The notes: generated by a model not told the origin, from the letters alone. Counted from the first letter of the stretch, positions 37,301 through 51,694 are shown. The stretch is 64,000 bases of DNA from Burhinus oedicnemus (GCA_008921705.1 VFFE01007500.1:3238559-3302558); one strand, 5' to 3'. Numbers and translations: made by a program.

Positions 37301-40300
37301 CTCAAGTCTTACTGTATGAATCATTTAAAACTAGACAAGACAAACCACCAGAGAGTGTGTTAACTAAAATGAGGATAGAGTTGCAGTTGATCAGAAGAAC
37401 AGACAAGATAGTCTTCCTCCTTTCTCAGTGCCTACAGAAGAAAGTTCTGTACTGTAGTTTTTTTAAACTGACATGGTGGTTGAGACAGTAATTCTAAAAA
37501 AGCTTCACTGAAATACTTATCTCTAAAGAGGTCTTCATAACTAGGTGACGTCTGAAAAAGTGTGACTCCCAAAACATTATATAAATACACATTTAGAATA
37601 GAGAAGGGGGGAAAAAAGCCACTGAAAAGGCGTTGTGAACTGTAGCATTACATACATCCATTAAACTGCATTTTGCTACCTCAGTGCAGTCAGAAACTTT
37701 GCAATTATAAACAAGAAACAGAAGACAGAGATTAACATGCTAGATTTTTTAAACAGTATTTTACATCAGAATCTGGTTGAATAAGCTATAATGAGGATAT
37801 TCAAGTCAATGAGGCCACTTGGGAATGACCCTACCATAAGTGAGATCAGAACTAACTATAATAATATATTGTTAAAACTTCATTAACACCAGAATGAGTG
37901 GGGGAAATGAAATTTTTCTAATATGTTTCCTTTATTACTTGTCAGATTTTGATCAGCCAGCCTTTCCTGAAAAACCTGCCATGTATAGAAATATATATAT
38001 TGGAGGAAATGCAATAAATAAGCCAATTTAGTTTTGCAGATTTACTGAGGATGCACATACACTTAAAGTTTTCGTAAGACAGTCTAGGGGAATCAGCTTT
38101 GCAAACATACACTTCAGCCTGTCAATCATTAACGATTCCTTACATTGTCCTCCTGCCATAAGGCCCATCTCTATCACAAATTTGCCCTTTGAATTGTTGA
38201 TTCACATTCTCACTTTTCAAAGACATCCAAATAACTCCTTGTGAACAGCTGACATCTGACTTAATTCGTGTCAGAGAGGACATCTGTATCTAGAATAGCT
38301 CCTTGTCAGTGGACCTTCCCTGAACAGGTAAAAGGAAGAAAAGTGTTGTGGTTAATGAAGAAACATGAGTCACTGGGTTTGTTGCCCTGTCAACTCTTTA
38401 AATTGCTGCATTCACACTCACATTCGTCTGGAGATTGAGCATGACTGAGCTGTGGCCAAGCCATACTTCTGGCCATGTGTGAAGTCTGTCCAGATGGCAG
38501 GCATCCCTGCTCCTCACAGAGGCAAGATCTTAACTTCAGTGACAGGCCAGGGCTTCTGACTCACGCAGCTCCCACTGAGCACAGCAGCCACAGGGAGGTA
38601 TAGCCAATCGTGGAGGCAAGAGCATGTGCCAGGGACAGGAGCAGTGGCACCCAGGGGACAATACCTGATAAAGTACACTACTTCAGTCTGTACCCTGCCT
38701 CTGCAGGAAGGCTGAACTGAGACCTTACCATGAGTGGGGAGCAGCAGAGCACTTCCCTGCCAGTCCTGCAGGAACTCAGCACCATCAGTGGTGCGGATGG
38801 GCGACTTGAGTCCTGGCTGTGACCACAGGGGAGGGCACAGGCCTGCTGTGTCTCAGATACGGGGAGATAAGACTGGCTTGCAGACATGCCTGGGGAATGC
38901 TGCTTACATGCAGTGTGGAGCTTTTTCCCATTCAGATGCAAACAGTGTTAAAACAATCTGGAGAACTGAGAGTTGAGCTAAACTGTCTGTGTAGACATAG
39001 CATATGTGCTTCTGATGTGGACTTCACTTTGAGCTTCTTTTTTGATTGGCCCGATTGGAAGATGCAGTCTCTGGTTACTAATGTTAACTGGTCTTGAAGG
39101 AGCAGAGACTGTACAGTTTTACAGAAAGGACATAGCCAAAGAGTTAATGAAGGTCTCAAATGCTTTCTTGTTCTTAGTGGAACCACCTTTCTCTTGACTG
39201 GGATGAGCTTCATACCGTAGGCTCTAAGTGTTTGGAAGCCTTGCTCACGACAGCTGAGAAGCGACATAAAGATGAGTGCTCCTGAGCACACCGGCAGCAT
39301 GGGACTCTGAGGCTCTATACAGCCCCCTTTAAGTTTCCACATCTATTTAACAGGGCAAGATCATTTCTGTGGCACTCTACACACGTGAGTCTTTGTGGAC
39401 AGGGAGTAGCTACACGCATTCACAGATCAGCCTGAAAGGGACAATCATGATTTATTTACACTGTCTGTTCCCAGTAGGTCCTGTGTGTGGGTTAGTGGCT
39501 CTCTGTAATCAGTAATCCTGTAAGCCATTGATAGTCATGAGCAGTATGACTGCCGTGGTTTGAACTCTCTGCATTCGCAGACGGTGGACACTCTGACCCC
39601 TCACGCAACACAGAACAAAGCTCACCCAGGCATTTCTGCAGCAAGCTCTGAGCTTGTTTGTGAGGTTTTACACATCTGAAAAGGAGTCACTTACTAGTGC
39701 TACTTTCTTCATGCCATGGACTGATTGAAGCTTTGCGGTATAAAGGGATAAAGCTGCTGAGGCAAATACATCTCTGTAGGAGACCTATTTCTTACGTTCT
39801 TTCCCTGAGCATGCTTGCCAGGGAGGGTTCACCTGCCACCACAGCTGCCAATGCAAGGAACAACTCTCAGAGAGCAGAGCAATCTGCTTCACCAGGGAGT
39901 ATGGATGGGCCAAGGGGAAGAGTGAAAGCCTGTTGATGCGAAAGGCAAGGCTAGCAATAGATCAGTGGAAGCGTATGAGCTGACAGGTATATTTTCTATT
40001 GAGACAAAGGAACACAGAAGCATAGCTCTGCTCTTTGTGAAGAACAATTCTTCATAGACAGGAAATGTCACTTACTGACTTGTGAAGAATTCCTCTAAAA
40101 TTCCTATCAAGCATCACTGCTGGTAAAGCTTATAAATCTGTTTGAGACCCAGGAAAGGAAGAGGATATAGGACTGCACGATGTCATTGTACAAATGGTGT
40201 AGTTCACCAAAAATAAGACCCTGAAGACTTACCCCTGTCCTCACCCTACAATTATGGGGAGGGAGTGACTGTGGAACACAGCATTTAGGACACCATGGAA

Positions 40301-41214
40301 TATATTTGGCCTCCAGGCAGTTCTCAGAGCACCTTGACATACATAATTAGTGAGGATGCTGGTGTTTATTTAGGGCTCGTGGTTGTGAAAAATAGAACAA
40401 AGAGATTTTCTGGGGGGTGGGCAATAATCAAGGCAGTAAAATAATTTCTCTCCTCTCTTTGCTTTTTCTCTCAATTTTTCTATCATAGAAACAAATCAAA
40501 CCCCACCCCTTTCCAGTTAGTTCAATTAACTCACACTTTCTTGACAGCTAACACATGCTATGCAAGATTACTTTCCTACATTCCCTTTTGCCTTCTACCC
40601 TTCCATTTCATTCTTGCTGTATCATCTTCAAGCTAGAAGATCTTACAATTTCAAACAGTTTTTGAGAGCCTGTAGTCAGACTGACAGAAGGCAGCAGGGA
40701 ATGAGCTTAGCTTGCTATTTTTCTCAATAGCTCTCTTTGAGATGAAAATTCCTCCTTGCCACATACAGTCCTAAATGAAAGAGTAATTTCTGACTTGCTT
40801 TCGCAAGCCTTTTGATTTTCTTCTTCTTTAGTCTGCACATGTCTTACAGATATTTCTCCAGCCCGTGCTCCTTATAGACAAGTACCATCTTATATCACTC
40901 TTAGGTTTTCATCAAAGCTTTCCTTTTAACAGAGAGATACTCCTTAAGAAAAAGTTCAAATCTAAGTTTCCCTGAGCTTTGTGAGAGGAATCAGCCTGGA
41001 ATTTCATTTTTCTATGATGCTCAAGTCAATGTTTTTCTTGGAATTTTTTTTTTATTTATTTATTTTTAATTTGGAAGAAAACTTGGTTAGGTTAAAATTA
41101 ATGTCACTTTTTGTAAATTTCAAGGAGAAACAAGACAAAGGCTGGCTAGGTGAGTAATAAACTTATATCACATACATTAATATACAGTAATCAGATAGCA
41201 AAATCTTATTCAAA

Positions 41215-41290
41215 AGGCCTATTGTGCAAGACGCTGTACAAACAAAGACAAACACAGTTCCTGCCTGGCAACTCAGTAAAGGCAAAATGG
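41215..41290 (+). repeat. Decayed L2/CR1-superfamily-like fragment
   Basis: ggcctattgtgcaagacgct then gtacaaacaaagacaaacac and agttcctgcct follow the order seen in ancient L2-type 3' ends (gcactgtgc, gctgtacaaac, acagtccctgcc). The likeness is by eye only. Confidence 0.4.
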
Positions 41291-44239
41291 AGAATGAATC
41301 AATTTTAACAGAAGTAGCTCTTAACATGAAGCGTAGTAAAGTTAGTGCTGGTCTTTCCATTGACTTGCCTTGATTTCAGATCACATGTCTATATGCACAC
41401 ATGTGTGGGCACATACGCACAGAAATTTGTTCCACCTGTGTTTATAGATACACACATTTTACTTAGATGCAAGTCTTGGAGTGACACTATATATGCACAG
41501 CAGTGTACGTAGTTATACCGAAAAAAGAATCCAGGCTTCACTTGGCAATGAAATCAATACCTACTTTGTTTAATTGCTGCCACTCTCCTGAAATGCATTT
41601 GTGTCTTAACAGTTGTACTATGACAGAGGCAGGGAGTGAGGGAAGATCTATCTTGCACAGAAGTAGAGGAATAGATTGTAGAATAAGATCTTTTGTTGAG
41701 CATAACAAGCATATATTTCCATTCAAACATACTGTTCTATGAAAAGGAGAAGGGATTTTACTATTTGAATTTTCTCTTTTTTAATGTAAGCTGAGGTACT
41801 CAAATCCCACACTGAATGCATGAGCTACAAAGGTTAAACCTAGCAAAGCAGAGTTTTAGCAATGTGGGGGCAGGGTAAGAATGTATCTTTTCTTTAGCGG
41901 CATTTCAAGAACTAGTTCTCACAAATTTTTGAAATATTTTGTGTGGCATTTAATGAAGTCACATCAAGACTCCCTCCTCAGCACTTAAGAGATGCTATTG
42001 TCTTTTTCAAAGTATACTCCTTCACTGGTAAACTTGTGATAAAAAACAAGCATGAGAGAGAAAACTTTGGATAAATTAAACATTCTGGTTTTGTGGCAAA
42101 CAAGTAGCTCAGAAACTTGAGGAAAGAAGCCAGTGTTACAAAGTCTAATGCATGGGGGACAATTTTCAAACTTACACTCAACAAAGTTCGGTGCCTTACC
42201 CCGTACATAAAGATTGACCAAAACCAGTGTGAAGTGCTTGTGTCAATGTGAACTTCCAGACACAGAATTTTATGCTTAGATTTAGCTTTTATTTGTGAAT
42301 GCTTGGTCCCTATTTGCCCTTTAGCCTGTTAGGTAGGAGGCTGGCTCCTACATAAAAATCACTGCACCTTTTACCTAGATCCTACTTCGTAGCCTAGCAG
42401 GAGTAATGTTAGTCTCAAAATCCTGTCCAAACTTCAGCAGATAAATGCACTCTGCCAACCTAGCTTTCCTAATTAGCTTCAGTTAGAAAAACTATGCTGC
42501 AGGTTCTATATCGCTGTGTTTTACAAAGTTTGTACAACATAAATGTACTGAGTCTTTGTCAAAACATGTTCTACTTCAGACACAGCCACAAAAGTGGGTG
42601 AAGAATTGCTCAGTGCAGAGTGTACATTGGTGGCTCTAAAATCTCTTTGTGTGAAGGAATTTCTATAAATGATGCATAAGCCTATTTTTGTTCATTTCAA
42701 GGCATTTCTTTCTGTGGTTTATTGTCTGAGGCTAATGTAAGCGGTTATGCATTTACAAATTGGGGTACGAATAAATGACAATTAAACTGTTTATACTTTC
42801 ATTTTCAAATTTTATATTCTACTGGCACTGAGAATGTATAACTTGAAGGTTGAATCCACAACTGAGGAGTCACTATAAGGGAAGGATGCACATGGCTAAG
42901 TACTGGTTTTATAACATCTTGCTTGCAGATACTGCCTTTTGCAAACTTTAATGGGAGATGAGGGAAGATCCATGTTTCAGTTTATCTGAACCACCTAAGC
43001 TTACAGAGAAGGAAAAGAGTGGGTGGGAGAAGAGGAAAAGGGAGGGGAGGCTAGGGGGAAAAAAACATTTCAGCTGTTGTCTATCTATTCTAAATACAGG
43101 ATCCTCTGATCTACTGATATGTAATTCATACCAGCAATTTGATACCTTGAAAATATTTTGCACGGACCTGATGATGTTATGGATATTTTTCCTCCACCTC
43201 CTTTAGTAAACAGTGCCATCGGATGATTTTCCTCTCAGTCTGAGTCATTTCCTCTTCCGTCACTTCAAGCTCTTTTAGCCTTCAACTGACACTAACCACA
43301 TCTCCATCATGGGAGTCCTTCAAGTCTCTGTCCTCAGCTGCAGTTAGCTTGCAAGAATTAGGCGTTACTGTTTGGGGAAGCTATTGTGACACTTGCCAGG
43401 GTGTGAATTTAGTTATTGTGGTTTAAGTGCCCACGTGGACACTCTTATTCTGTACTAAAAGTGCCTTTTTTGTGGTTTAATTTGATCCATTTCCAAAGCA
43501 GCCTATGCTAAAGCCACATGGACACATATACATGGAAAAATAGCTTGTAATAGCTTGTAGTCCCCACTGCCTCCTATATGGAGATGGTTATTCCCACCCA
43601 CATTACACTCTGGAATTGCTTAATTAAATCTCGGGTAGTTTTACTTAAAAAAATCTATTTTGTCTGTATTACCTCTTTCATGCTACCAACTGCCAGCAAC
43701 TTTATCCAGCTGTATAAAATGCAATCTTCCTTGATTTCCCTTTTTCACAAGCATTTCAAAATGCCTTCAATGAGTGATATTTTATAGACTTTACTGTAAT
43801 ACCACAGATAAACCACAGCTTTTTAGTAAAATTCATGCTGATGAGATGTTGCTATAGAAATACTTAAAAAATAAACAGCTTTAATCTGCAGCCATTGTGA
43901 TGGGGAAAAGTGACAAATACAGCTTTTACAACTCTGAAAAGCTGCTCCAAACCAATAAACAAGGCTCTTGAAGAGAGCTACCACAGATCCAGTTTTTCCT
44001 CTGATGTGCCCTTTTCTTCTCCCAGCGTCCCATCTGGGCACATTTGTAGGAAGTGCAATCTGAGCCAAGCCTTCTGCAGTTCCCACGAGAGCAGGTCCGT
44101 GGTTTTGGCATTTATGGCTAAGCCTGGCAGGCAGTAGTATGACAGCAGCAGGTAGCAGGCAAGGAGAGCCAACGTGAGGTAACAGCGTTTCAGCAGGCAG
44201 AGCTGGAGGAGCCAAGAACACAGAAGCAGTGCATTACTA

Positions 44240-44500
44240 GTGAGAGGCTGGAGTATCCGGGGCATATTCAGAGGAAGGGGTTTGGGCTCAGGAAGGAGTG
44301 GAGCGTACTGGTGGGAAAAGGGCTTGGGAGGAAGGACAATCCTGGCAGGAGGGAGGGGGAAGTGGGGAACTGGAAGGGCTGAAGGGCTCTGCAGTGGCAG
44401 AGGAGGGGCAGACCTCTTTGTGGCAGGCAGCATTAGGCAACCAAAACGGAAGTACTGGTGGATGGGAGCTCTGGCTGGGAAATGCAGGAGGGCTCTGAGA
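44240..44500 (+). other. Purine/G-rich stretch
   Basis: The plus strand here is unusually rich in G and A, with many GGG and GGAGG words (for example 44330-44410). No coding feature explains it, and the open frame 44240-44614 looks compositional. It could support G-quadruplex structure on the plus strand. Confidence 0.5.
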
Positions 44501-45103
44501 CAAGATGGGTGGACAGCTGGGACGCCTGGGGCTCAGACAAAGTTGGATTTGCTTGGGACATACTCCTTCCCAGGCATTCCCAGTTACAGCCGGGGTCTAA
44601 TGGGGGGTGACTAGGGTTACTTAATACTACTGCCCTATCAATTACCTTTACCTTCCTCATCCTCATTCTTACTGCTAGAAATATGGTAGCTCAGTTCAAA
44701 ACTCTGTGCTTACTGCCGGTGGAGCCTCTTTGAACTTTGGGGACCTCAGCAACAGACTTGAAAGGACTTGCAGCAGGAGGCTTGCAGGGGTGCTGGGCCT
44801 CCCCAGGAGCTGTGTGAGCTGCATACCCGTGCACAAAGCTACTTGTTAATGATTTTGTTCGCTTTTGAATTCAGACTTGAACATGAGCTAGTCTGTGACA
44901 CAAGAGCATATGAAGTACTGTAAAGATAGCTTTATATGCTGGAAAACCACCATAATCCAAGGGATTTCAGACTGTGGTACAGAGCCAGGACCCCCCCAAG
45001 GAGAACATCAAAAGAGTGATGTAGATGTTCTCACCAGGAGTCCCACAGACCTAGAGAGTGAAATCTTTGTCCCCCAGGCTGGAATTTTATTTGCAGAAAT
45101 GCA

Positions 45104-45171
45104 AGTAAATGGACTCCTGAGCAACAAGTTAAATGCTGCTGCTGTTGTGATTGCTCAGGAGTCCACTTACT
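45104..45171. repeat. Inverted repeat: 21-bp stem hairpin
   Basis: Arms 45104-45124 and 45151-45171 are reverse complements at 20 of 21 positions, with a 26-nt loop. The one mismatch is A/C on the plus strand but becomes a U-G pair in RNA made from the minus strand, so the minus-strand stem is fully paired. Three more pairs (45125-45127 with 45145-45147) can extend it past a bulge. It could be a microRNA-like precursor, the ends of a tiny MITE, or chance. Confidence 0.85.
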
Positions 45172-48100
45172 CACAACCCTATTTGGCAACATCGTAAGTT
45201 AGTTTTCATTATTTTGTTTAGAGCATGGAAGACCTTTGGAGAACGAATTGAATGATAAGTTGCTTTGAGTTGTTTTTATGTTAGAGCTTTATCTTTTAAC
45301 AACCTGAATTACAACATATTTTTAAAAAGCATTTGTCTTTATACCTAGCTTTTATAGACAGCCTTTACAAGAGTTGCGAGGGGAAAGGGAGAACAACAGA
45401 CATTTAATCCTGAAACATAAAGGAATCATGTGGATCTTGGCTTAGGGATGTTCAAATTAATTTCTACTTAGGTGATAAATCTATTTTTCATGGATTTGTA
45501 ACTTGGCTATGAAAGCATACTTGAAGACTTGAATCTTGGCAGTCAAAGTTTTCAGGTCAGGAGACTATTTTTAGCAATATTTTATTTAAAAAAAAATAGA
45601 AGGTTGTTTTTAAGTTCAGAAAGTTAAAAAAGAGTTTTAAAAAGCATGGGTTGGGTCACATTTTGACACCCATATTTGGGGTTTTTTTTCCTTAAAGAGG
45701 AGCAACATAATCCCTATCCAACCTGCTTCCAGCTTGACAGATAATAAAAGATATTTCAAATTTACCCTTTTAAAATTGCCCACAGGCCTGTTTCACATTC
45801 AAGAGTAAATAATCCATCTCAGCTAATAATCCTTAAAAACTGAAATCGAGGCAGTGTTGTGAATTTGAATGGTTATGTTTAATGAGCAGATCTTCAGCTC
45901 ATGCAAGTCATCGTAACTCCAGGAATGGCAATAGAACTGCATCAACTAGCACTCGCTGAAGATGTGGACAGTAAACATATACTATGCTACCTCCCTCAAA
46001 ACATGTGACTAATTTAGTAATACTGAGGCAGTAAAGCAATTAAAGTAATTAATACATTAGAAGAAAGGAAGAACCAATGAGAGGACACCAATCAGCTCAG
46101 CATGCCACGTACAAAAAGCATTAGCACAATTTTGGTCAAGCATACTGGGACAAACGCTTTGCCACAAAATCTTTGGTTTTACAGTTTCATTCAACCTCAA
46201 AATTACAGAGGGGCTGAGTCAATCCTGCCAAGATTTGAATTAGTGGTTCCAGGGAGACTAGGAGCTAAGCCACTGGTATAGCTAAGCAGGGGGGCAGAAA
46301 AGGTGTGGAGCAGTCAGAGCAAACACGAAGATCCATTTCTGGTCTTTAACTTACACCCTCTTGTTTGCTTCTGCTGCACAATCTCCCTTCTGTGATTTAG
46401 ACTCCCTTTAACATCGTGGACCAAATTAATCTCTGGCTGCTACTGCTAACCTCTTTGTGTTGTACCAGCAAGGCGAAGGGCTGTCTTAAAAGAGCAGCTG
46501 GCATTTTCTTGACACTAAGAGAAATCCAGATTTGGTATAAAGACGGTTCATGCCACCTGCTCCCAACCCAGACCAGGAAACTCTTTAGGACACTGACTGG
46601 GCCAGACCTAAGGTACCCCCTGCAACAGAACCACGCATGTGAGACCATTTTAAAGAAGACAAGGGATTAAATACCGAGAACCAAATTGTTCCCCGCCCTG
46701 CAAAGTTTTAAGGGAACAGAAAGATGATTTTGAGAGATTTAACTCTCACCACAGCTTCTGAGTTCAGTTCAGCTCATTTGGGCCTGAAGATCTAGCTCTC
46801 CTAAGGTGATCAAATCAGCATTTAAGAGCAATTCTCACCCCCTTAGGCACCCCAAATGAGGCCTTTGAGCTTATCTTCAGATGTTTTACATCCAGCAGTG
46901 ACTTTTGTAGGCCCAATTAGTGTCTTAGTCTCTGTCCCTCCACCCCTGCTCCTTCCACCCTCATCCTCCCTTGCTCTCCCCTCCCTGGCTCTTTCCTCCT
47001 GTGGCTGTGTTCCCCCCTCTATGCTGTACACGCCCTGCTAATGATTTCTGCACATCAGCCCTTCCAAGCACACATCCTTCATGCAGCGTGTCACATAACA
47101 GACCTCCCATTCAGAACAACAGGCCTTTTCTTCAAGCTTCTGTCCAACAAAACAGCTTGGTCCGTACACCTAGCCACAGCCCAAAATAGAATAGAGTAAG
47201 GAGGGGGATGACTGGGCAAGGTTTGGGCTACGTTTTAATGGGCTGAGTTTCATGCGCAACAAAGCTGTGGGACAGCAGTTAGGATATTTGCAGCCTGTTC
47301 GCAATTAGCAAGGTAGCTATGCTCAAGGAGGCTGATATGTGCATTCACTTAAAGCAGAAGGTATGGTTCTGCTAACATCATTTAGATGGAGGATCTCACC
47401 ACTCAGCTATTCCAGCAAGCCTTTAGCTGCTGTTGGAGTTCTTTCAGCTTGAGTATAGGTATTATATAGTCCCCCTAACTGTAGTATTGGAGCACCTCCC
47501 AAGTATTTAAAAATAGAAGTCACAGTAACACTCTCCCTTTCTTACTTGGCAGCTAGAAGGAGAAATACTTGGCATAACTTAAACATTTGTTTGCATATTC
47601 GTGGGTGGGATCAAGTTGTTTGTTGATGTGTCTATGGGAAGAATTAAATTTCTCTCAGTAAGTTGAAAAGATTTTAGCACAAAATTAGACTTCAGTGGCA
47701 GTTTTCCACCTATGCATACTGCAGCTCAATAAGCTGCCTTGTGTCCCCTTGGATTCCCTAGGTTTTGCCCAGAGGGTGAAGGTGTGGTCAGTGCCATGAT
47801 CTGGAGCACGTCTTTCTTGTTGATTAGATACTGGGGTCTCCACAGCATGAAGAACTTTCTGTCCTGTCACTTCTGCTCATGGGCAAAGCATACCACTGCT
47901 TCTGAAACACTTCTGTGCTCCAGAAAGCCTTTTAAAACACCCAAGCAACCCACTCATGTGGCACAAACACCAATTGTTTATTTGTAGAGGTCTCTCTCTC
48001 TAATAGAATATTCTTCATCCCACACCCTTTGTCAACCAGAGTGGCTGACTGCCATGGGATATAGTTTCTTATTAAGAGCTCGGTGTGTGGATCCCAGATG

Positions 48101-49466
48101 TGAGTGTGGTTGAAGTATGGTCGTCAGTTCACACATCTATACATTTAGAGAGGACACACCTCAGACTGAGGTCAGCACATTGCTGAGAAAGGCAGAGAGC
48201 AGTTTAAATCTTCATGGGTTATGAGGGATCAAGCCCAGAAGGTGACTGAGCCTGGCTAATCAATGGGAAATGATAAAATTGCTCTCTGATCCATATTTGG
48301 AGGGGAGGGAAAGCGTAGAAATCTAAGAATTCCATCCAGTTGCCTGCCTTAAATGTAAATTGGAGGTAAATGTAGGATACATAAATAAACGTGGGGAGAA
48401 ACGTGAAAGCTAAAATATCTTCCCAGACTGAGATTTTCCTATCTGAACACAATCTAAAGACATAGGATGCACCCTAGGACTGAATATCCGAATGTATTTA
48501 CTAGGAAGTTCCTACAGTTTGTCAGCTAGATGTAGGGAAGGGAGAAAGAGTAAGAGGCTTTTGCTTTCTGGATGTGCTCTTGAAGAGAGTAGATAAGCCT
48601 AGATTTCTTTCCTTTCTATCCCCTGTTTAGACAAAATGCATTGTTTCTTGCTGCTCTCTTGTTATTAACTAATTTCTTAGCATAGATATGAAATTTAACA
48701 TATATTCCCATGATACTTGCATCCTTTTGCTTCTTGAAGCTTCAGATTTTCTGGTGAAGCACCCCTGGAACACTGCAAAACTTTGGCAAAAGGAGCTTCT
48801 GAAAGTAATATTCATTATGGACTTAGAGACCTGGAAACAGCCAAACCTCCTCCTTTTCACTGTGAGAGTTAATGCAGGTAACATTGACGCATCGCTCAGC
48901 CTTTTCAAAGATGCAAGATATCACCCCGACAAGAGTCCTTCTTGTAACACAGTCCCCTATAGACAGATGATGCAACAGGTGAGCTGCTCCTGAGATGCTG
49001 GATGCTAATTTGCCTCTGTTGCAACGTGTCCTACTCAGCCTGTTGGGCTCCTTGTCCCTGTTCCCGCAGTTCCATTCACCTCCCGAAACCTCACTTCTGA
49101 GGCTTCCTGGTGGGTGCCTGCTTTTCCCACACCTGACTTAGAATAGCTTACACCTCCCATGTTGCCTGCTTTGATTTCAGTCCCTTTTGCCACACAACCA
49201 GACAGGTAAGCTAAAGATGCTTTTGTCTATCCCAAATCGTGGCTGACCGACCAGGGATAAACCTGACCCAACAGCCTCTGTATGGTCACATGCAATTAGC
49301 AACACTCCGAGTTCATTATGTCTTTTCCTCACACCATCAATGGCTCTCTGTCTGAAGAGATTTCTACATTTTTCAGAGTCTGGTTTATTGACTCCACACA
49401 TATTCCAACACGGTACATCATGATTTGTCTAGCTGGTCTTACAGGAAGCTAATCATTTCTCCAGGC
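45172..49466. other. Intergenic DNA, no gene recognised
   Basis: AT-rich to mixed sequence without a recognisable gene or repeat, apart from the pyrimidine tract near 46.9-47.0 kb. Confidence 0.6.
46922..47020. repeat. Polypyrimidine-rich tract
   Basis: About 100 bases of the plus strand are largely C and T (tctgtccctccacccctgct and what follows), broken by few purines. Such tracts can form triplex DNA. No coding role is apparent. Confidence 0.7.
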
Positions 49467-50180
49467 ACCCCTCGAGATCATCTAGTCCAACCCTCTGCTC
49501 AAAGCAGGGTCACTTAGAGCAGGTTACTCAGGACCATGCCCATTTGGGTTTTGAATATCTCCAAGCACAGAGACTCCACAACCTCTCTGGGCAACTTGTT
49601 CCAGTGTTTAATCACCCTTACAGTAAAAAAGCTTTTTCTTATGTTTAAGGTGGATTTTCCTGTATTTCAGTTTGTGCCCACTGCCTCTTGTCCTGTCACT
49701 GGCCACCACTGGGAAAAGCCTGGCTCCATTTTCTTTACATCCTCTTGTTAGTTATCTATACACGTTGATAAAATCCACCAAGCCTCCTCAGCCCAACACT
49801 CTCAGCCTCTCCTTGTATGACAGATACTCCAATCCCTTAATCATCTTAGTGGCTCTTTGCTGGACTCGCTCTAGTATTTCCATGTCTTGCTTATGCTGGG
49901 GATCCCAGAACTGGACCTAGCACTCCAGATGTGTCTCAACCAGTGCTGAACAGAGAAGAAGTATCACCTCCTTCAACCTCCTGGTAACACTTTCGCTAAT
50001 GCATTCAAGGATCCTCTTGCTTTCCTTGTCCCTAGGACATATTGCTGGCTAATAGTCAACTTGTCCACCAGCCCCAAGTCCTTTTTTTCCAAAGCTACTT
50101 TCCAGCTGGTTGGCCCCCAACCTGTACTGGTGCATGGGGTCATTCCTCCCCAGTTACAGTACTCTTTGTGACACATGGGA
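49467..50180 (-). mobile_element. CR1 LINE 3' portion, about 0.7 kb, antisense
   Basis: On the minus strand the order is typical of CR1: a remnant of the 3' part of the reverse-transcriptase frame region (GLVDKLTISQQYVLGTRKA), cagttctgggatccccag, then ggagaggctgagagtgttgg, then ggaacaagttgcccagagag, ending at ttggactagatgatctcgag. Frames are broken and the 5' end is missing, as in most CR1 copies, so it is inactive. The 5' boundary near 50180 is approximate. Confidence 0.9.
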
Positions 50181-51694
50181 GGTGCAATATGGTATCTTCT
50201 GTTCCCTGAGAAAACAAAACAAGCACCTTTTAGGATAAGCAGAAGCATACCTTTCTCTCCCAAAGGTTTCCTCCGTGACTGTGCCCCATCTCCATGGAAA
50301 AATGCTTCTTCTGGAAACTGTATTTTCTGCTAGCAAAGGTGTACACCCAAAATAAACAGGAAAAAACAAAAACTACTGTAATTTTCCCTTTCTGTCACTG
50401 AAACACTACAGCTATCACTGGACTTACCAGGACTAGACTGTGATTCATGCTAACTGGCAAACAAACACAAGTCCTATGCGATTCTACCACAATCATAAAA
50501 TCCCTTCCACAGCTCTGGACTTCTGGCATTGTTCTGACTATGATGATTAATGCCAGCCACCAGAAAACACTTGTACATGGGCTCCTGAATTATGAGACAT
50601 AAACAGGCCCATACGGATCACTGGAGATATACCGGAGAGCTTTTGGATATCCTGCAGAAAGGTTTTGAGCTGTCGGGCACAGTGACAGTATTCTAGTAGC
50701 ATGATTTTAAGACTGCCACTCATGCAGGGTATATCTTGATGGTAGACCCTTACCTTGCAATTGCCTTTAACGTAAGCCATAGTTAGGTAAAAGCAAATAA
50801 GAGCATTTATGTATAAAATCCAAAATCCATAACATGTTGTAAAGATTTATAAAGGCAGAGGTGACAAAGAAGACAGAAAGAAAACCATTTATGCCATGAT
50901 CAAATCCTTAAATCATCCTCCTCTTCCCTTCCCCCATAAGCTGATAAACTGTAGATCCCCTCTTAACCCAGAGAGTTAGGACTCATCCTTTTGCACACTC
51001 TTGCCCTCAGGAGTGTGCGCAAGATATTTGCAGGTGGTAGAACCACACCAGCTCTGTAGTTTTACCTTTGTTTGGGGTTTGTCTTGGGACTTGCTCAGAT
51101 TCATATCTCACGCTTCTCCCATCTTGGCTCTGCTTCCAGCCATTATAGACCTCTTCTTAAAGAACTGGTTTCAAACGGCACCTTCTGAAACTGTACCTTT
51201 TTTGGACATACTAATCCCTTTGCCAGGCCTGATGTGTCACAACTGTCCCTGAGGAGATGTAAGATGCCTTTTCTCACCTGATAGCACTAAGCGCAATACT
51301 CAGCGAGAAGCATTTCCCTACACTTGAACTTATTTTTCACATGAATGTGCACATTGGCAACCACACTTAAGACAGGTACCTATGCAGGCCTATTTCGTGC
51401 AGTACTGGCTCCTGACTGAGATTATACACAACTGTAAATAATTACCTTAGGCAATAATATACATGGGAAAGCTGAGCAACCGATTCTGGGTTTGGGGGTG
51501 TTATTTGCAGGTGTACATTGTAAATTTGCCAGGGTAAATTAAAACCAGCATTAGGTACCTAAATTTAACACTTGGTACCTCCTTGTTTACAAGCATAAAG
51601 TGGTGCCTTGATTTTGCCCCCCTTCACATGCCTGCAGTTGTGTGACTGGGCAAGATGCAGAACAGTCTCCTCTCTTGAGTAAATTTTTTCCCTG

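Larger units (their letters stand above)
31335..45103. other. Intergenic DNA, no gene recognised
   Basis: Mostly AT-rich, with GC-richer stretches around 32.5-33.2, 38.4-38.9 and 43.9-44.8 kb. Open frames reach at most about 150 codons, overlap on opposite strands and show no known domain. A G run of 10 lies at 32558-32567. The only repeat noted is the decayed fragment at about 41215-41290. Lamin-tail-domain exons of LMNTD1, the next gene upstream of KRAS in human, were looked for and not found. Confidence 0.6.

Noticed and set aside
43823..44666. Several 100-150 codon frames on both strands
   Set aside because: Mutually overlapping, no domain, in a GC-skewed stretch.
49973..50263. 96-codon minus-strand frame
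   Set aside because: Much of it is a remnant of CR1 sequence, with broken frames around it.
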